The notes under the pieces: model-generated | Databases searched by the model: none | What the model saw: the letters and a program-made list of their open reading frames with translations, nothing else | Told to the model about the DNA's origin: nothing | DNA from: Bacilli bacterium | GTDB lineage: Bacteria; Bacillota_I; Bacilli_A; RFN20; CAG-826 | Length of the DNA: 62,791 bases | Assembly (NCBI GenBank): GCA_022641095.1 | Contig: JALCDB010000002.1 | Span: forward strand, 1-62,791 | Direction of reading: 5' to 3' | Part shown: piece by piece, positions 48,916 through 58,991 of the stretch | Layout of the letters: each line of letters begins with the position of its first letter | Position numbering within the stretch: the first letter of the stretch is position 1 | Position numbers and translations under genes: made by a program

Positions 48916-50130
48916 ATGAAAATGTTCCAAAGGTTCTATTGCCGAGTTTACCAAGGCGCGATTCGTCTCGCCATGCATTTCATGGATTTTCATGAGCCCG
49001 AGCGTTACGAGGGCAAGGGGGCGATGGGCCAGATTCCCGCGATTCTACGGAAAAAGGGATACCGCCATCCGCTCATCGTGGCCGATCCGGCCATGACGAA
49101 GCTGCATCTCATCGACCCGCTTTTGTCCGCCCTTAAAAAGGAAGGGTTCTCCTACTCCGTTTACGACGGGGTCGTCCCCAACCCCACCTTTGACGTGGTC
49201 CTCGCGGCCAAGGAAAAGGCCCAGCTCGACAATTGCGACAGTTTGATCGCCATAGGCGGGGGCAGCGCGATGGACACCGCGAAGGCCGCCGGGGCCTTGC
49301 TCGCCAACCCCAAAGCCAGCCCGGCTTCGTTGGGCGGAATCCTCAAAGTCCATCGCCGTTACCATTGCCTGATCGCCATCCCGACGACCGCCGGGACCGG
49401 GAGCGAAGTTACCGTGGCCGCCGTCATCGTCAACCCAAAGACGCACGAGAAGTTCTCGATCAATGATCCCAAACTCATCCCTCATGTGGCCGTTCTTGAC
49501 AATTCCTTGCTCGAGGGCTTGCCCTCAAAAGTCATCTCTTCGACCGGCATGGACGCGCTCACCCACGCGGTGGAAGCTTATATCGGAGGCATCCGCACAA
49601 CCAAAACCAAGGCTTATGCCATCAAGGCCGTTCAGCTGATCCACGGCTCGCTTTATCGTTTCTATAGCGATCCCCACGACGACGAGGCCCGCGGGAACAT
49701 GCAACTCGCCGCTTATTTGGCGGGGGTCGCCTTCACGCGGAGCTACGTCGGCTACGCTCACGCGATCGCCCATAGCCTCGGGGGTCAGTATAACGTGCCT
49801 CACGGCCTTGCCAACGCCATCATCCTGCCGCATGTGCTCCGCGCCTACGGGAAGAGCGATGAGAAACGCCTCGCCAAACTGAGCGAGGCCATCCATCTCA
49901 CGAAGCGCTCCGCCTCGAAAGAGGAGAAAGCCAAGGCCTTCATCTCCTGGATCGACGAAATGAACGAATCCATGCAGATCCCGGCCACTTTCGACCACCT
50001 GATCAAGAAAGAGGACATCCCAATGCTTAGCAAACGGGCCGCCCATGAAGGCAATCCGCTCTATCCCGTGCCAAAGGAAATGGACGCGGGCGAACTCGCG
50101 AAACTCTACGCGGAGATCGACCCCCAATGA
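48916..50130 (+). CDS. iron-containing (group III) alcohol dehydrogenase
   Basis: A 404-residue NAD(P)-dependent enzyme. GGGSAMDTAKAAGAL binds the dinucleotide, PTTAGTGSEVT is the family signature, and HAVEAYI with HAIAHSLGGQYNVPHG supplies the metal-binding histidines. The natural substrate (aldehyde/alcohol) cannot be told. Being the first gene of the galM-galT-galK operon, overlapping galM by four bases, suggests a link to disposal of reducing equivalents from sugar fermentation. Confidence 0.92.
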   Translation: MKMFQRFYCRVYQGAIRLAMHFMDFHEPERYEGKGAMGQIPAILRKKGYRHPLIVADPAMTKLHLIDPLLSALKKEGFSYSVYDGVVPNPTFDVVLAAKEKAQLDNCDSLIAIGGGSAMDTAKAAGALLANPKASPASLGGILKVHRRYHCLIAIPTTAGTGSEVTVAAVIVNPKTHEKFSINDPKLIPHVAVLDNSLLEGLPSKVISSTGMDALTHAVEAYIGGIRTTKTKAYAIKAVQLIHGSLYRFYSDPHDDEARGNMQLAAYLAGVAFTRSYVGYAHAIAHSLGGQYNVPHGLANAIILPHVLRAYGKSDEKRLAKLSEAIHLTKRSASKEEKAKAFISWIDEMNESMQIPATFDHLIKKEDIPMLSKRAAHEGNPLYPVPKEMDAGELAKLYAEIDPQ

Positions 50131-51128
50131 CCATCGAGCGTAACGAAAACGGAGGCTATGGCCTCACCACGATCACCAACGCCGTCGGCTTTTCGCTCAC
50201 CCTTTCCGATTTCGGGGCCGGCGTCGTCGAGATGCGGTGGGATGGCCTCCCCCTGACGATCGCCCCGAAGGACAGGGAAACTTATTTCCATAGCGATGGC
50301 TATTTTGGCAAGACCGTCGGCCGCATCGCCGGACGGATCAAGGACAGCCGGCTGAGTTTCGCCAACAAAACCTATCCCTTAAGCCCCAACGAAGGCCCCA
50401 ATTGCCTTCATGGGGGCCCTCATGGCCTTTCCATGAAGATGTGGCGTTTCTCCATCGATTACCGCGATGGTTCCCCCGTTCCGACCTATTCCCTCGACGA
50501 GGGGGACGGAGAGGGCGGCTTTCCTGGGCCCGTCAGCTTCCGAGTCCGTTATCACGTAAGCGAGAAGGAGGCGCGGCTCGAGACCCATCTCGAGGCGTTT
50601 TCGCCGGTGGCCACACCCCTCAACCTCACGACCCACGCCTACTTCAACCTTGGGGGGAGCCCCAACGTCCTTTCCCACGAATTCTGGGTCAACGCCCACG
50701 AAGTCGAGACCTATGACGCGGGCCTCATCCCTCAGGGCTTCGTGGCGTGCCCCGATTGCCTTGATTTTTCTTCGCCCCATCGCGTTGGGGAGCGGATCGG
50801 CGATCCGATTTTGTCTGAAGGGCGGACGAAGGGCTACGACCATTGCTTCCGTTTGGCCGCCCATCCCTTCGCGGCGCCCGTGGCCCGTCTTTCTAACGGG
50901 GCCCTGACGATGGAGCTTTGCACCGACGCCCCATGCCTTCAGGTCTATAGCGACAACTACCCGCGCCTCGGCCTGCCGCTCACGAACGGACGGAACGAGG
51001 AGAAAAACGCGGGCCTCGCCCTCGAGCCGGTCGCGGTTCCGAACGATTTCTCCGCGATGGCGACCATTCCGGGGAGACCCCTTTTCCGGCGTATCGCCTA
51101 TCGTTTCCTGAAAGGGAAGGCCAAATGA
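50127..51128 (+). CDS. galM: aldose 1-epimerase (galactose mutarotase)
   Basis: A 333-residue beta-sandwich enzyme that interconverts beta- and alpha-D-galactose before phosphorylation. The family motifs N-x-L-H-G-G (NCLHGGPHGLSMKMW), NLTTHAYFNLGG with the catalytic histidine, and LEPVAVPNDF with the C-terminal catalytic glutamate are all present. Starts and ends with four-base overlaps to its neighbours. Confidence 0.93.
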   Translation: MTIERNENGGYGLTTITNAVGFSLTLSDFGAGVVEMRWDGLPLTIAPKDRETYFHSDGYFGKTVGRIAGRIKDSRLSFANKTYPLSPNEGPNCLHGGPHGLSMKMWRFSIDYRDGSPVPTYSLDEGDGEGGFPGPVSFRVRYHVSEKEARLETHLEAFSPVATPLNLTTHAYFNLGGSPNVLSHEFWVNAHEVETYDAGLIPQGFVACPDCLDFSSPHRVGERIGDPILSEGRTKGYDHCFRLAAHPFAAPVARLSNGALTMELCTDAPCLQVYSDNYPRLGLPLTNGRNEEKNAGLALEPVAVPNDFSAMATIPGRPLFRRIAYRFLKGKAK

Positions 51129-52615
51129 GCATCGAGGAAACGATCGCCTTGGCCATTGTCTACGCCGAACGGCATCTTGGCCTCGATAAGGACGACGAAA
51201 CGTATTTCACGAACCTTCTCCTCGGCCATTTCGGGCTCACGGCCCCATATGAGGGCCCCATCGATCCGGCGCGGGCCGAAAAAATGGAAGTTCCCGACGA
51301 AATCGTCGATTCCATCGTCGATTTCGACGTTAAAGTCCGTCTGATGGATATAGGTGAGGCCACCCGCGACGCCACGTGGGTCATGGGCGTCCTTTCGCCC
51401 CGCCCTTCGCAGGTCAGCCGCGTCTTCGCCTATCTGAAGGCCAACTCCTCGGCGAAGGCCACGGAGTACCTTTATGACCTTATGGTCAAGAACGACTACA
51501 TCCAGAAAAGCAAGGTCGACAAAAACCTTCGCTGGGTCGCCTCTTACCAAGACGGCCCCGCCCTCGAGATCTCGATCAACCTTTCGAAACCCGAGAAGGA
51601 CAACAAGGACATCGCCAAACTGGCCCATGCCGCCCCAAGCGGCTATCCGGCCTGCTTCCTATGCAAGGAAAACGTCGGTTTCGCCGGTTCGGCAACCCAT
51701 CCGGCCCGCGAGAACATCCGCGTCGTTCCGGTGCGGCTCGACGGCGGGCAATGGTACCTTCAGTACTCGCCTTACGTCTATTATTCGCGCCACTGCATCG
51801 TTTTCTACGAAAAGCACGTGCCGATGGCCATCAATCCGCACATTCTGCGGTGTCTCTTCGACTTCGTGGATCAGTTCCCCCACTTCTTCATCGGGAGCAA
51901 CAGCGACCTTCCGATCGTGGGCGGCTCGATCCTTAACCATGAACATTTTCAGGGCGGTGGCCATGAGATGCCGATCATGAAATCCAAAGTCCGCGCTTTT
52001 TTGCCCGCCCCTGGCAAATCGACCTCGCTCGCCGTCCTCGATTTCTATGACACGGTCCTAAAGGTCTACGGCCCCTCCCGCGAGGAAATCGTCTCCATCG
52101 GTTCGCAGCTCATCGCCAAGTGGCGCGCCTATGATGACCCGAAGCGCGGGATCCTCTCCCACGACGGGGAGGGCCTCCATAGCACGGTCACCCCGATCGT
52201 CCGCAAAGTGGGGGATACCTATGAGCTTTATCTCATCTTGCGCAACAACCGTTGCACCAAGGAGTTTCCCGATGGGCTTTTCCACGCCCATCCGGAATAC
52301 CATTACGTCAAAAAAGAGGGCATCGGGCTCATCGAGGCCGCCGGGCTGTTCATTTTGCCCTCGCGTTTGCTCCGGCAAGGAAAGGAAGCCGAGGAGTGCG
52401 TGGAAAAGAAACTATCCTTCGAAGAGTGCCTCGCCCTTTATCCCGACCTTAAGCCTTTCGCCCCGATGCTGCGGGACATGAAGGAAAACGGGGCTAGCGT
52501 CCGTCAGCACCTCAGCGAGGTCTGCCAGCGGATTCTACGGAACGTCGGCGTCTACAAAGACACCCCGGACGGCCAAGAGGCCCTTCGCCTTTTCGTGAAA
52601 GGCGCCCTCGAATGA
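51125..52615 (+). CDS. galT: UDP-glucose--hexose-1-phosphate uridylyltransferase, class II
   Basis: A 496-residue Gram-positive-type GalT, distinct from the shorter enzyme of E. coli. FIGSNSDLPIVGGSILNHEH carries the active-site histidines, followed by FQGGGHEMPI, and SPYVYYSRHCIVF upstream is characteristic. It transfers UMP from UDP-glucose to galactose 1-phosphate. Between galM and galK with four-base overlaps. Confidence 0.95.
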   Translation: MSIEETIALAIVYAERHLGLDKDDETYFTNLLLGHFGLTAPYEGPIDPARAEKMEVPDEIVDSIVDFDVKVRLMDIGEATRDATWVMGVLSPRPSQVSRVFAYLKANSSAKATEYLYDLMVKNDYIQKSKVDKNLRWVASYQDGPALEISINLSKPEKDNKDIAKLAHAAPSGYPACFLCKENVGFAGSATHPARENIRVVPVRLDGGQWYLQYSPYVYYSRHCIVFYEKHVPMAINPHILRCLFDFVDQFPHFFIGSNSDLPIVGGSILNHEHFQGGGHEMPIMKSKVRAFLPAPGKSTSLAVLDFYDTVLKVYGPSREEIVSIGSQLIAKWRAYDDPKRGILSHDGEGLHSTVTPIVRKVGDTYELYLILRNNRCTKEFPDGLFHAHPEYHYVKKEGIGLIEAAGLFILPSRLLRQGKEAEECVEKKLSFEECLALYPDLKPFAPMLRDMKENGASVRQHLSEVCQRILRNVGVYKDTPDGQEALRLFVKGALE

Positions 52616-53787
52616 AAGAGCCGTCCTTTAAAAGGGCCCTGGCATCCTATCAAGCCGCTTTTGGCGTCTCCCCAACGGGTTTCGTTTTTTCGCCGGGCCG
52701 GCTCGAGATTTTGGGCAACCACACCGACCATAACCATGGCCTTTGCCTCGTCGCCGGGTGCGGCCTGGGCATCCATGCCGCCTATGGTCCCGCCCAAGAC
52801 GTCTCCCTCGATAGCCAAGGTTACGGGCGCCTCGCTTTCTCTCTTGAGGATCTTTCCCCCCGCGAGGAGGAAAAGGGCTCGACGACGGCCCTCACGAAAG
52901 GGGTCCTCGCTTTTTTAAAGGGCCATGGCTTCGCGATCGGCGGGTTTCGCGCCGCCCTCAATAGCGACATCTTCCCGGGCGCCGGGGTCAGTTCTTCGGC
53001 GGCCTATGAGCTTTTTGTCGCCGAGACGATAAACGTTCTTTATAACGGGGGGAATATCGACCGTCTCACGAAAGCCAAGGCCGGAGAATACGCCGAGAAC
53101 GTCTATTTTGGCAAAGCGTCGGGCCTTCTCGACCAATGCGGCTCTTCCTTTGGAGGAGTCCAATACCTCGATTTCCACGATCCCGAGAAACCGCTCGTCG
53201 AGCCGTTGCCTTTCCCTGAGTGGATGCCCCGTATCCTGCTTGTCAACCCCGGGTTGGGCCACCAAGGCCTCAACGATCTTTATGGCGAACTGCCGCGCGA
53301 CATGCGCCTCGTTGCCGAGAAGGTCTTCGGCGCGGGGTTTTTGGGCGAGGTCGCCGACGGGGAAGCCGCGCTCTCGCGCTTGAAGGAGCCGCTCGATGGC
53401 ATCCCGGAGCGGGCGCGTTTGCGCGCCATCCATTTCTTTCGCGAGAACGAGCGGGTGAAGCGGATGAAAGAGGCCTTTTCCAAAAAAGATCGTCCGGAAT
53501 TTTTGGCTTTGGAGCGGGAAAGCGAATATTCGCAAGAGCATTTTCTCCGCAACGTCATGGTCCCGGGCCGCTACGCGGGTTCGCCTTTGGAGTGCGTCGA
53601 GCGGGCCAAAGAAGCGTTTCCCGACGGGGCTTATCGCGTCATGGGCGGCGGGTTCGCGGGCAGCGTCATATGCTTCCTCGGCGATGCCGACGTCGCTTCC
53701 TTTGGCAAGAAGATGGCTTCGTTTTACGGGGCCGGGGCCGTCGAGGAAGCGCCAATTTCCCGAGTCGGGGCGCATCGGGTCGTTTAG
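52612..53787 (+). CDS. galK: galactokinase
   Basis: A 391-residue GHMP kinase. SPGRLEILGNHTDHNHG is the galactokinase signature near residues 28-42 (N in place of the usual E before HTD), GAGVSSSAAYEL the phosphate-binding motif, and GGGFAGSVICF the third GHMP motif. It phosphorylates alpha-D-galactose at C1. Overlaps galT by four bases. Confidence 0.93.
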   Translation: MKEPSFKRALASYQAAFGVSPTGFVFSPGRLEILGNHTDHNHGLCLVAGCGLGIHAAYGPAQDVSLDSQGYGRLAFSLEDLSPREEEKGSTTALTKGVLAFLKGHGFAIGGFRAALNSDIFPGAGVSSSAAYELFVAETINVLYNGGNIDRLTKAKAGEYAENVYFGKASGLLDQCGSSFGGVQYLDFHDPEKPLVEPLPFPEWMPRILLVNPGLGHQGLNDLYGELPRDMRLVAEKVFGAGFLGEVADGEAALSRLKEPLDGIPERARLRAIHFFRENERVKRMKEAFSKKDRPEFLALERESEYSQEHFLRNVMVPGRYAGSPLECVERAKEAFPDGAYRVMGGGFAGSVICFLGDADVASFGKKMASFYGAGAVEEAPISRVGAHRVV

Positions 53788-53809
53788 TTTCCAATAAGGA
53801 GGAATCCGT

Positions 53810-55279
53810 ATGCTGAATCGTTTGGCCGGCGTTTTGTGTCCCGTGAGCGCGCTTCCCTCGCGCTTTGGGATCGGCGATTTCGGCGCCACGTCGCGCCGCT
53901 TCGTCGACTTATTGGCTAACCATGGTTTTAAGGCGTGGCAGATTCTGCCGCTCAACCCGCTGGGATATGGGCATTCGCCCTATCAGCCCTTCTCGAGTTT
54001 CGCCCTCGAGGAACTCTACGTCGATCTCGACGCCCTCAGCGAAAAAGGCCTTCTTGAGAGCGTTCCTTCCTTCGGGGAGAGGAACGACCGCGTCGATTAC
54101 GAAGGCATTCGGCTTTTCAAGGCCCCGTACCTAAAAAGGGCCTATGAGGAGGAAATGAGGCGTTACCCCAATTGCCTCGTCCCTTTCCTTTCCTCCCATC
54201 CTTGGGTCCCTTCGTGGGCCCTTTTCATGATGAATAAGCGGAAGGAAGGCATGCGCGCGTGGTCCCTTTGGAGCAAGGATCGCCAGGAGTCCATCCTCCA
54301 TCCGGAGGCTTCCCTTTCTCAGGACCGCCCGTCCTACGAATACGAGGTTTGGCTCCAAAAGACCCTGTATGAGCAGTGGGACGCGCTCCACAACTACGCG
54401 AAGGAACGCAAAGTGCTCATCATCGGCGACGTCCCTTTCTACGTCGGCTTCGATTCCTGCGACGTTTGGGCCAACCAGGACAACTTCCTGCTCAACCCCC
54501 AGACGAAAGAGCCCGAGTGGATCGCCGGGGTCCCCCCCGATTACTTCTCGGCGACGGGCCAGCGCTGGGGCAATCCGATCTATGACTGGGACGTGCTCGA
54601 GAAACGCGATTTTTCCTTTATCATCAACCGCCTTGCCCTCAATAGCCTTATATACGACGTCATCCGCCTCGACCATTTCCGGGCTTTCGACACCTATTGG
54701 AAGATTCCGGCGAGCTGCCCGACCGCGGTCACGGGCGCCTGGATCGAAGCCCCGGGGTACAAACTGCTCGACATTTTGCTTCGCGATCATCCGGAAATCA
54801 GCATCATCGCCGAGGATTTGGGCGATCTCCGCCCCGAGGTCCTCGCCCTTCGCGACCACTACGGCTTCCCCGGCATGAACGTCCTTGAGTTCACGTTCCA
54901 CGACGAGGAAATCGCCCATCGTCCCGGCTACGACAAGACGAACGCGGTCGCCTATTTGGGCACGCACGACAACGATCCCTTTAGGGGGTTTTTCGAGAAA
55001 TTGCCCGAGGATGAGCGGAACGCGTGGCTATGGGCCCTCGCCCAAAAAGGGCATGACGCTGGCTCGCCCAACGAAAGAATGATAAACTACGCAATGGCCT
55101 TACCGGCCAATTACGCGATCTTCGCCGTGCAGGACCTTCTCGATCTCGGCAGCCAAAGCCGCCTCAACGTCCCTGGGCTCATCAATGAGGTCAACTGGAC
55201 TTGGAGGCTCCTCGACTATGCCACCCTCGAGGCCGTTCTCCCGCATTACGGCGATTTGATCAGAAAGTACCATCGTTAA
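53810..55279 (+). CDS. malQ: 4-alpha-glucanotransferase (amylomaltase)
   Basis: A 489-residue GH77 enzyme. SALPSRFGIGDFG at the start, GDVPFYVGFDSCDVWAN, IRLDHFRAFDTYW with the nucleophile aspartate, IIAEDLG with the acid/base glutamate, and YLGTHDNDPFRGF are diagnostic. It transfers maltodextrin segments between glucans. It has its own AAGGAGGAA ribosome site 22 bp after galK, and its stop TAA overlaps the rimO ATG by one base. Confidence 0.95.
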   Translation: MLNRLAGVLCPVSALPSRFGIGDFGATSRRFVDLLANHGFKAWQILPLNPLGYGHSPYQPFSSFALEELYVDLDALSEKGLLESVPSFGERNDRVDYEGIRLFKAPYLKRAYEEEMRRYPNCLVPFLSSHPWVPSWALFMMNKRKEGMRAWSLWSKDRQESILHPEASLSQDRPSYEYEVWLQKTLYEQWDALHNYAKERKVLIIGDVPFYVGFDSCDVWANQDNFLLNPQTKEPEWIAGVPPDYFSATGQRWGNPIYDWDVLEKRDFSFIINRLALNSLIYDVIRLDHFRAFDTYWKIPASCPTAVTGAWIEAPGYKLLDILLRDHPEISIIAEDLGDLRPEVLALRDHYGFPGMNVLEFTFHDEEIAHRPGYDKTNAVAYLGTHDNDPFRGFFEKLPEDERNAWLWALAQKGHDAGSPNERMINYAMALPANYAIFAVQDLLDLGSQSRLNVPGLINEVNWTWRLLDYATLEAVLPHYGDLIRKYHR

Positions 55280-56568
55280 TGCACACAATAGGTTTGGTTT
55301 CGCTTGGCTGCGCCAAGAATCTCGTCGACAGCGAGATGATTTTAGGGATGTTCCAGGGGGGCGACTACCGCTTCACCGACGATCCGGCGCAGGCCGATTG
55401 CATCATCGTCAACACGTGCGGTTTCATCGCCGACGCCAAAAAAGAAGCGATTCAGACCATTTTGGAAATGGCTCAATATCCGGGAAAGCTCGTGGTCGTC
55501 GGATGTTTCGTCGAACGGGATCTCGAGGAGTTAAGGAAGTCGATCGCCGAAGTGGACCTTTGGGTGCCTCTCCGCGAGTACAAGTTCATCCACAAAAAGA
55601 TCGAAGCCCTTTTGGGGACCGACGACATCGCGCCTCTCAATCCGCTCAAGCGGGTCGTCTCGACCCCTTCCTACTGCGCTTACCTCCGCCTTAGCGAAGG
55701 CTGCGACAATTTCTGCGCCTTTTGCGCGATCCCCTACATCAGGGGCCGCTTCGTCTCCCGGCCCTATGGGGAGATAATCGAGGAAGCCCAAATGCTCCGA
55801 AGACAAGGCGTCAAGGAGCTTTCCCTCGTGAGTCAGGACACGGCCCGTTACGGCTCCGATTTCCCCACTCGGCGCCCGGGGGTTCTCGACCTTTTGAAGG
55901 AACTCGACGGAATGGGCTTCTATTCGCTGCGCTTGCTGTACCTATATCCGGACGAAATATCCTCCGATCTCATCGATTTCGTGAAAGCGAGCCGCTCCGT
56001 CGCCCCGTATTTCGACGTCCCGATCCAAAGCGGAAGCGATCACGTCCTTAAGCTCATGAACCGGCACGGCGATCGGGCCGACATGGTCCGGCTGTTTAAG
56101 GAAATCAAAGGGAAAATCCCCGGGGCCATTTTGCGGACCACCCTCATCGCCGGCTTCCCCGAGGAAACGGAAGAGGACCAGAAAGAAACGCTTTCCCTCA
56201 TGGAAGAGGTCCGTTTCGACCATTTGGGGTGCTTCACCTATTCGCGCGAGGAGGGAACGCTCGCTTACAAACTCCCCGGCCAAGTGCAGGAAGGGACGAA
56301 GAAACGCCGCCGCGACGAGATCATGGCCGCGCAACGGAAGATTTCCTACGAACGGAATAAAAAATTGGTTGGTCAAACAATGGAAGGACTCGTGACCGGA
56401 TATGATCCTAAGCGGAAGCTTTACACCCTCCGCAGCTATTGGAACGCCCCGGACGACATCGATGGCACGATCTTTTTCTCTAGTTCGACCCCACTAAGGA
56501 ACGGGGATATAGCCTCAGTTAGGATCACGTCCTCTTTTATTTACGATTTATTGGGGGAGAGGGTCTGA
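55279..56568 (+). CDS. rimO: ribosomal protein S12 methylthiotransferase
   Basis: A 429-residue radical-SAM enzyme. The N-terminal iron-sulfur domain shows MHTIGLVSLGCAKNLVDSEM and NTCGFIADAKKEAI; the radical-SAM cluster is CDNFCAFC in RLSEGCDNFCAFCAIPYIRG; a TRAM-like domain ends the protein. The CAKNLVDSE wording distinguishes RimO from MiaB. It modifies an aspartate of ribosomal protein S12. The ATG at 55279 shares its A with the malQ stop codon. Confidence 0.95.
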   Translation: MHTIGLVSLGCAKNLVDSEMILGMFQGGDYRFTDDPAQADCIIVNTCGFIADAKKEAIQTILEMAQYPGKLVVVGCFVERDLEELRKSIAEVDLWVPLREYKFIHKKIEALLGTDDIAPLNPLKRVVSTPSYCAYLRLSEGCDNFCAFCAIPYIRGRFVSRPYGEIIEEAQMLRRQGVKELSLVSQDTARYGSDFPTRRPGVLDLLKELDGMGFYSLRLLYLYPDEISSDLIDFVKASRSVAPYFDVPIQSGSDHVLKLMNRHGDRADMVRLFKEIKGKIPGAILRTTLIAGFPEETEEDQKETLSLMEEVRFDHLGCFTYSREEGTLAYKLPGQVQEGTKKRRRDEIMAAQRKISYERNKKLVGQTMEGLVTGYDPKRKLYTLRSYWNAPDDIDGTIFFSSSTPLRNGDIASVRITSSFIYDLLGERV

Positions 56569-56585
56569 GTTTTGCCTTTGCCTCA

Positions 56586-57197
56586 CTATGACGTCCGTTC
56601 CTTCAGGTGCGACCAAAGAATCGCCCCGATGGTGGTGGGGATTCCTAGAAGAAAGAGCATCCATAAGCGCCACCCTTGATTGCTGGGCAAATCGCATCCA
56701 AGCTCGATATAGACGGAAGCGATGAGGCTCCACATGAAGCCGACGAAGAAGTACGCCCCCAGATCGTGGTTTCGCTTCCAGATGAAATTGAAGAAAATGA
56801 GAACCAAAAAAGAGGCGGGGACCGCCCAAATGAAAGCCCGCCAATAGAGATAATCGTTGATGATCAAACAGCCGATCGCGACTACGCAGGCGAGGATCCA
56901 AACAAGCGAGATCCATAGGCCGATGATAATCCTCTTGTTGAAGTGGTTGGTCTTGGTGTAAGAATAAAGACGCTTGTTCTCCAGGGTCTCCTCGTGGGTC
57001 AGATAGTCAAGGGTCACCCCATAGAAATCGGCGAGTTCCTGCAAGGTCTCGACGCTCGGCAGCGAGTCTCCATGCTCCCATTTCGAGACGGCTTTGTCGC
57101 TTAAACCGAACCTTTCGCCCAATTCGCTTTGGGTGAGTTTTCGGCGCCTGCGGAGTTTCGTCAGATTGGCGGCTACGTTTGTTTTGATGGGAATCAT
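56586..57197 (-). CDS. XRE-family regulator with membrane domain
   Basis: About 203 residues: an N-terminal Cro/C1-type helix-turn-helix (LRRRRKLTQSELGERFGLSD, then KAVSKWEHGDSLPSVETL) at about 10-65 fused to four predicted transmembrane helices (about 88-190). Such membrane-bound XRE proteins in Bacillota usually respond to envelope signals, but targets are unknown. An ATG four codons upstream (57209) is also possible; I prefer 57197, which starts MIPIKTNVAANL as in related regulators. Ends 17 bp from rimO, convergent. Confidence 0.85.
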   Translation of the reverse strand: MIPIKTNVAANLTKLRRRRKLTQSELGERFGLSDKAVSKWEHGDSLPSVETLQELADFYGVTLDYLTHEETLENKRLYSYTKTNHFNKRIIIGLWISLVWILACVVAIGCLIINDYLYWRAFIWAVPASFLVLIFFNFIWKRNHDLGAYFFVGFMWSLIASVYIELGCDLPSNQGWRLWMLFLLGIPTTIGAILWSHLKERTS

Positions 57198-57375
57198 ATT
57201 AATTAACATTAAGATAAAAGTTAGGAAACATCAAACTAAAAATGCTTAACTCTCTTAGGAGTGGAGTTGGTGAATTAATCTATTTTCCTTCGATAGCCCT
57301 CTACGACTCAAAAGGGCACAAAGGGGTAAAATACCACGGCAAACAATTTTATACTTCATTCAGGAAGAAAATGCC

Positions 57376-58173
57376 ATGCCCGAACTGGAGATGTCCAAAA
57401 CCGTTTACTATCGCGACGAACTCAACGATGAGTTCTCGGGTTTCGCGCCGAAAGGCTTTTATATCGGCGCGGATTACCATTACATCCACAGGAACCCTTT
57501 CTATCGCTTTTTTTCGTTTTTGGCGTATCGCCTCGTGATGACGCCGATCGCTTTCCTCTACAGCAAATTCGCGGAACGGCAAAAAATCGCGAACCGCAAG
57601 ATTCTGCGGCCTTATCGCAAGAGGGGGTATTTCATCTACGGGAACCACACTCAACTCATGGGCGGCGGTTTCACCCCAAGCCTCGTTTGCTTCCCGAAGC
57701 GGACCGACATCATCGTGAATCCGGACAATCTGGCCGTTAAGGGTTGCAAGACCCTTTTCGAAATGTCGGGGGCCGTCCCTCTTCCAAGCGCCCTTTCGGG
57801 GGTTCCCCCTTTCCTTGACTGCCTCCAGGAACGCTGCCGCGAAGGCCATGCCATCTGCGTTTATCCGGAGGCCCATATTTGGCCTTATTGCACCAAGATC
57901 CGCCATTTCAAGGCCGCTTCTTTCCGCTACCCGTGCAAAATGGGAACCCCCGTTTTCGCATTTACCGACTGCTACAAAAGGAGAAGGCACTCCAAAAAAC
58001 CGCGCATCGTGACTTACGTTGACGGCCCCTTCTTCCCAAACGAGGCCCTGAGCGGCTCCTCCCAAGCCGACGACTTGCGGAATCAGGTTTACGACGCCAT
58101 GCGCGCCCGTTCCGAAAAGGAAAGCGTCTATTCGGTTATCGACTACGTCAAAAAAGAGGATTCCAAAGCATGA
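57376..58173 (+). CDS. PlsC-like acyltransferase, paralogue of the 41894 gene
   Basis: A 265-residue acyltransferase. KTVYYRDELNDEFSGF at the start mirrors the N-terminus of the protein at 41894. GNHTQLMGGGF replaces the N-H-x4-D motif, keeping N-H but lacking the aspartate, and VYPEAHIWPYCTKIRHF corresponds to the acceptor-site motif. The changed catalytic motif makes classical acyltransferase activity uncertain. TATACT and AGGAAG elements precede the ATG. First of a four-gene run with overlapping ends. Confidence 0.8.
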   Translation: MPELEMSKTVYYRDELNDEFSGFAPKGFYIGADYHYIHRNPFYRFFSFLAYRLVMTPIAFLYSKFAERQKIANRKILRPYRKRGYFIYGNHTQLMGGGFTPSLVCFPKRTDIIVNPDNLAVKGCKTLFEMSGAVPLPSALSGVPPFLDCLQERCREGHAICVYPEAHIWPYCTKIRHFKAASFRYPCKMGTPVFAFTDCYKRRRHSKKPRIVTYVDGPFFPNEALSGSSQADDLRNQVYDAMRARSEKESVYSVIDYVKKEDSKA

Positions 58174-58991
58174 TCAACATCGTTTATTGCGGCAATGCCG
58201 GGATTTTTAAAGGCATAACGATGTCCCTTCTAAGTGCCCAAGAGAACACGAAAGAGCCGATCGCGGCCATGGTTTTGACCGGTGACTTTTCTTCCTTGGA
58301 TCCTAGATTCACTCCTTTCGGCGAGGAAAGGCGAATTCTTCTGGAAGGGGCCCTTAAGGCTAAAAACTCAGCCAGTTCCCTGCGGGTTGTCGATGTCACG
58401 GAAGCCTTCAACGAAGAGCTTTCCGCGAGCCGGAACGCCAAAAGCTCGTATACCCCCTATACGTTGCTGCGCCTTTTCCTCGACCGGTTGAAAGACGTGC
58501 CCGACAAGCTTCTTTACCTTGATGCCGACACGATCGTGATGAAGGATCTTTCGCGCCTCTATTCGATCGATTTGGGCGATAGGTACTGCGCCTGGGTTTT
58601 GGATCGCTTTGGCCACGTCCTCATCAACCCATCCTATTGCAACGCCGGGGTCATCCTTCTTAACGTGAGCCTTCTGGTTCGGGACGGGGTTTTCGCCTCC
58701 TCCCGCGCGTTATTAAGGAAAAAGAAATGGTCCTTCCCCGACCAGGACGTCCTCAACCGTCTCACCAAGGGCCGAAAGATGATTCTGCCGCGGGAGTTCA
58801 ACGAGCAAAAAGGCCTTCGGCCCGACACCGTGATCCGCCATTATTGCAACCAGCCGCGTATTTTCCCTTACATCCACGCGATGGTCGCCAAACCGTGGGA
58901 CCTGCCGCGCATCCACCAAGTATACAAGACCACCGTCCACGACTCGCTGCACGAGGAGTGCCGTCTTCTATGGAGGAAAATCGAAAAATGA
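58170..58991 (+). CDS. glycosyltransferase family 8
   Basis: A 273-residue GT-A enzyme of family 8: NIVYCGNAGIFKGITMSLLS opens it, LLYLDADTIVMKDLSRLY contains the D-x-D metal site, and FPDQDVLNRLTKGRKMILP the family aspartate-glutamine-aspartate. The donor is a UDP sugar; acceptor unknown. Overlaps the acyltransferase and the next glycosyltransferase by four bases. Confidence 0.88.
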   Translation: MINIVYCGNAGIFKGITMSLLSAQENTKEPIAAMVLTGDFSSLDPRFTPFGEERRILLEGALKAKNSASSLRVVDVTEAFNEELSASRNAKSSYTPYTLLRLFLDRLKDVPDKLLYLDADTIVMKDLSRLYSIDLGDRYCAWVLDRFGHVLINPSYCNAGVILLNVSLLVRDGVFASSRALLRKKKWSFPDQDVLNRLTKGRKMILPREFNEQKGLRPDTVIRHYCNQPRIFPYIHAMVAKPWDLPRIHQVYKTTVHDSLHEECRLLWRKIEK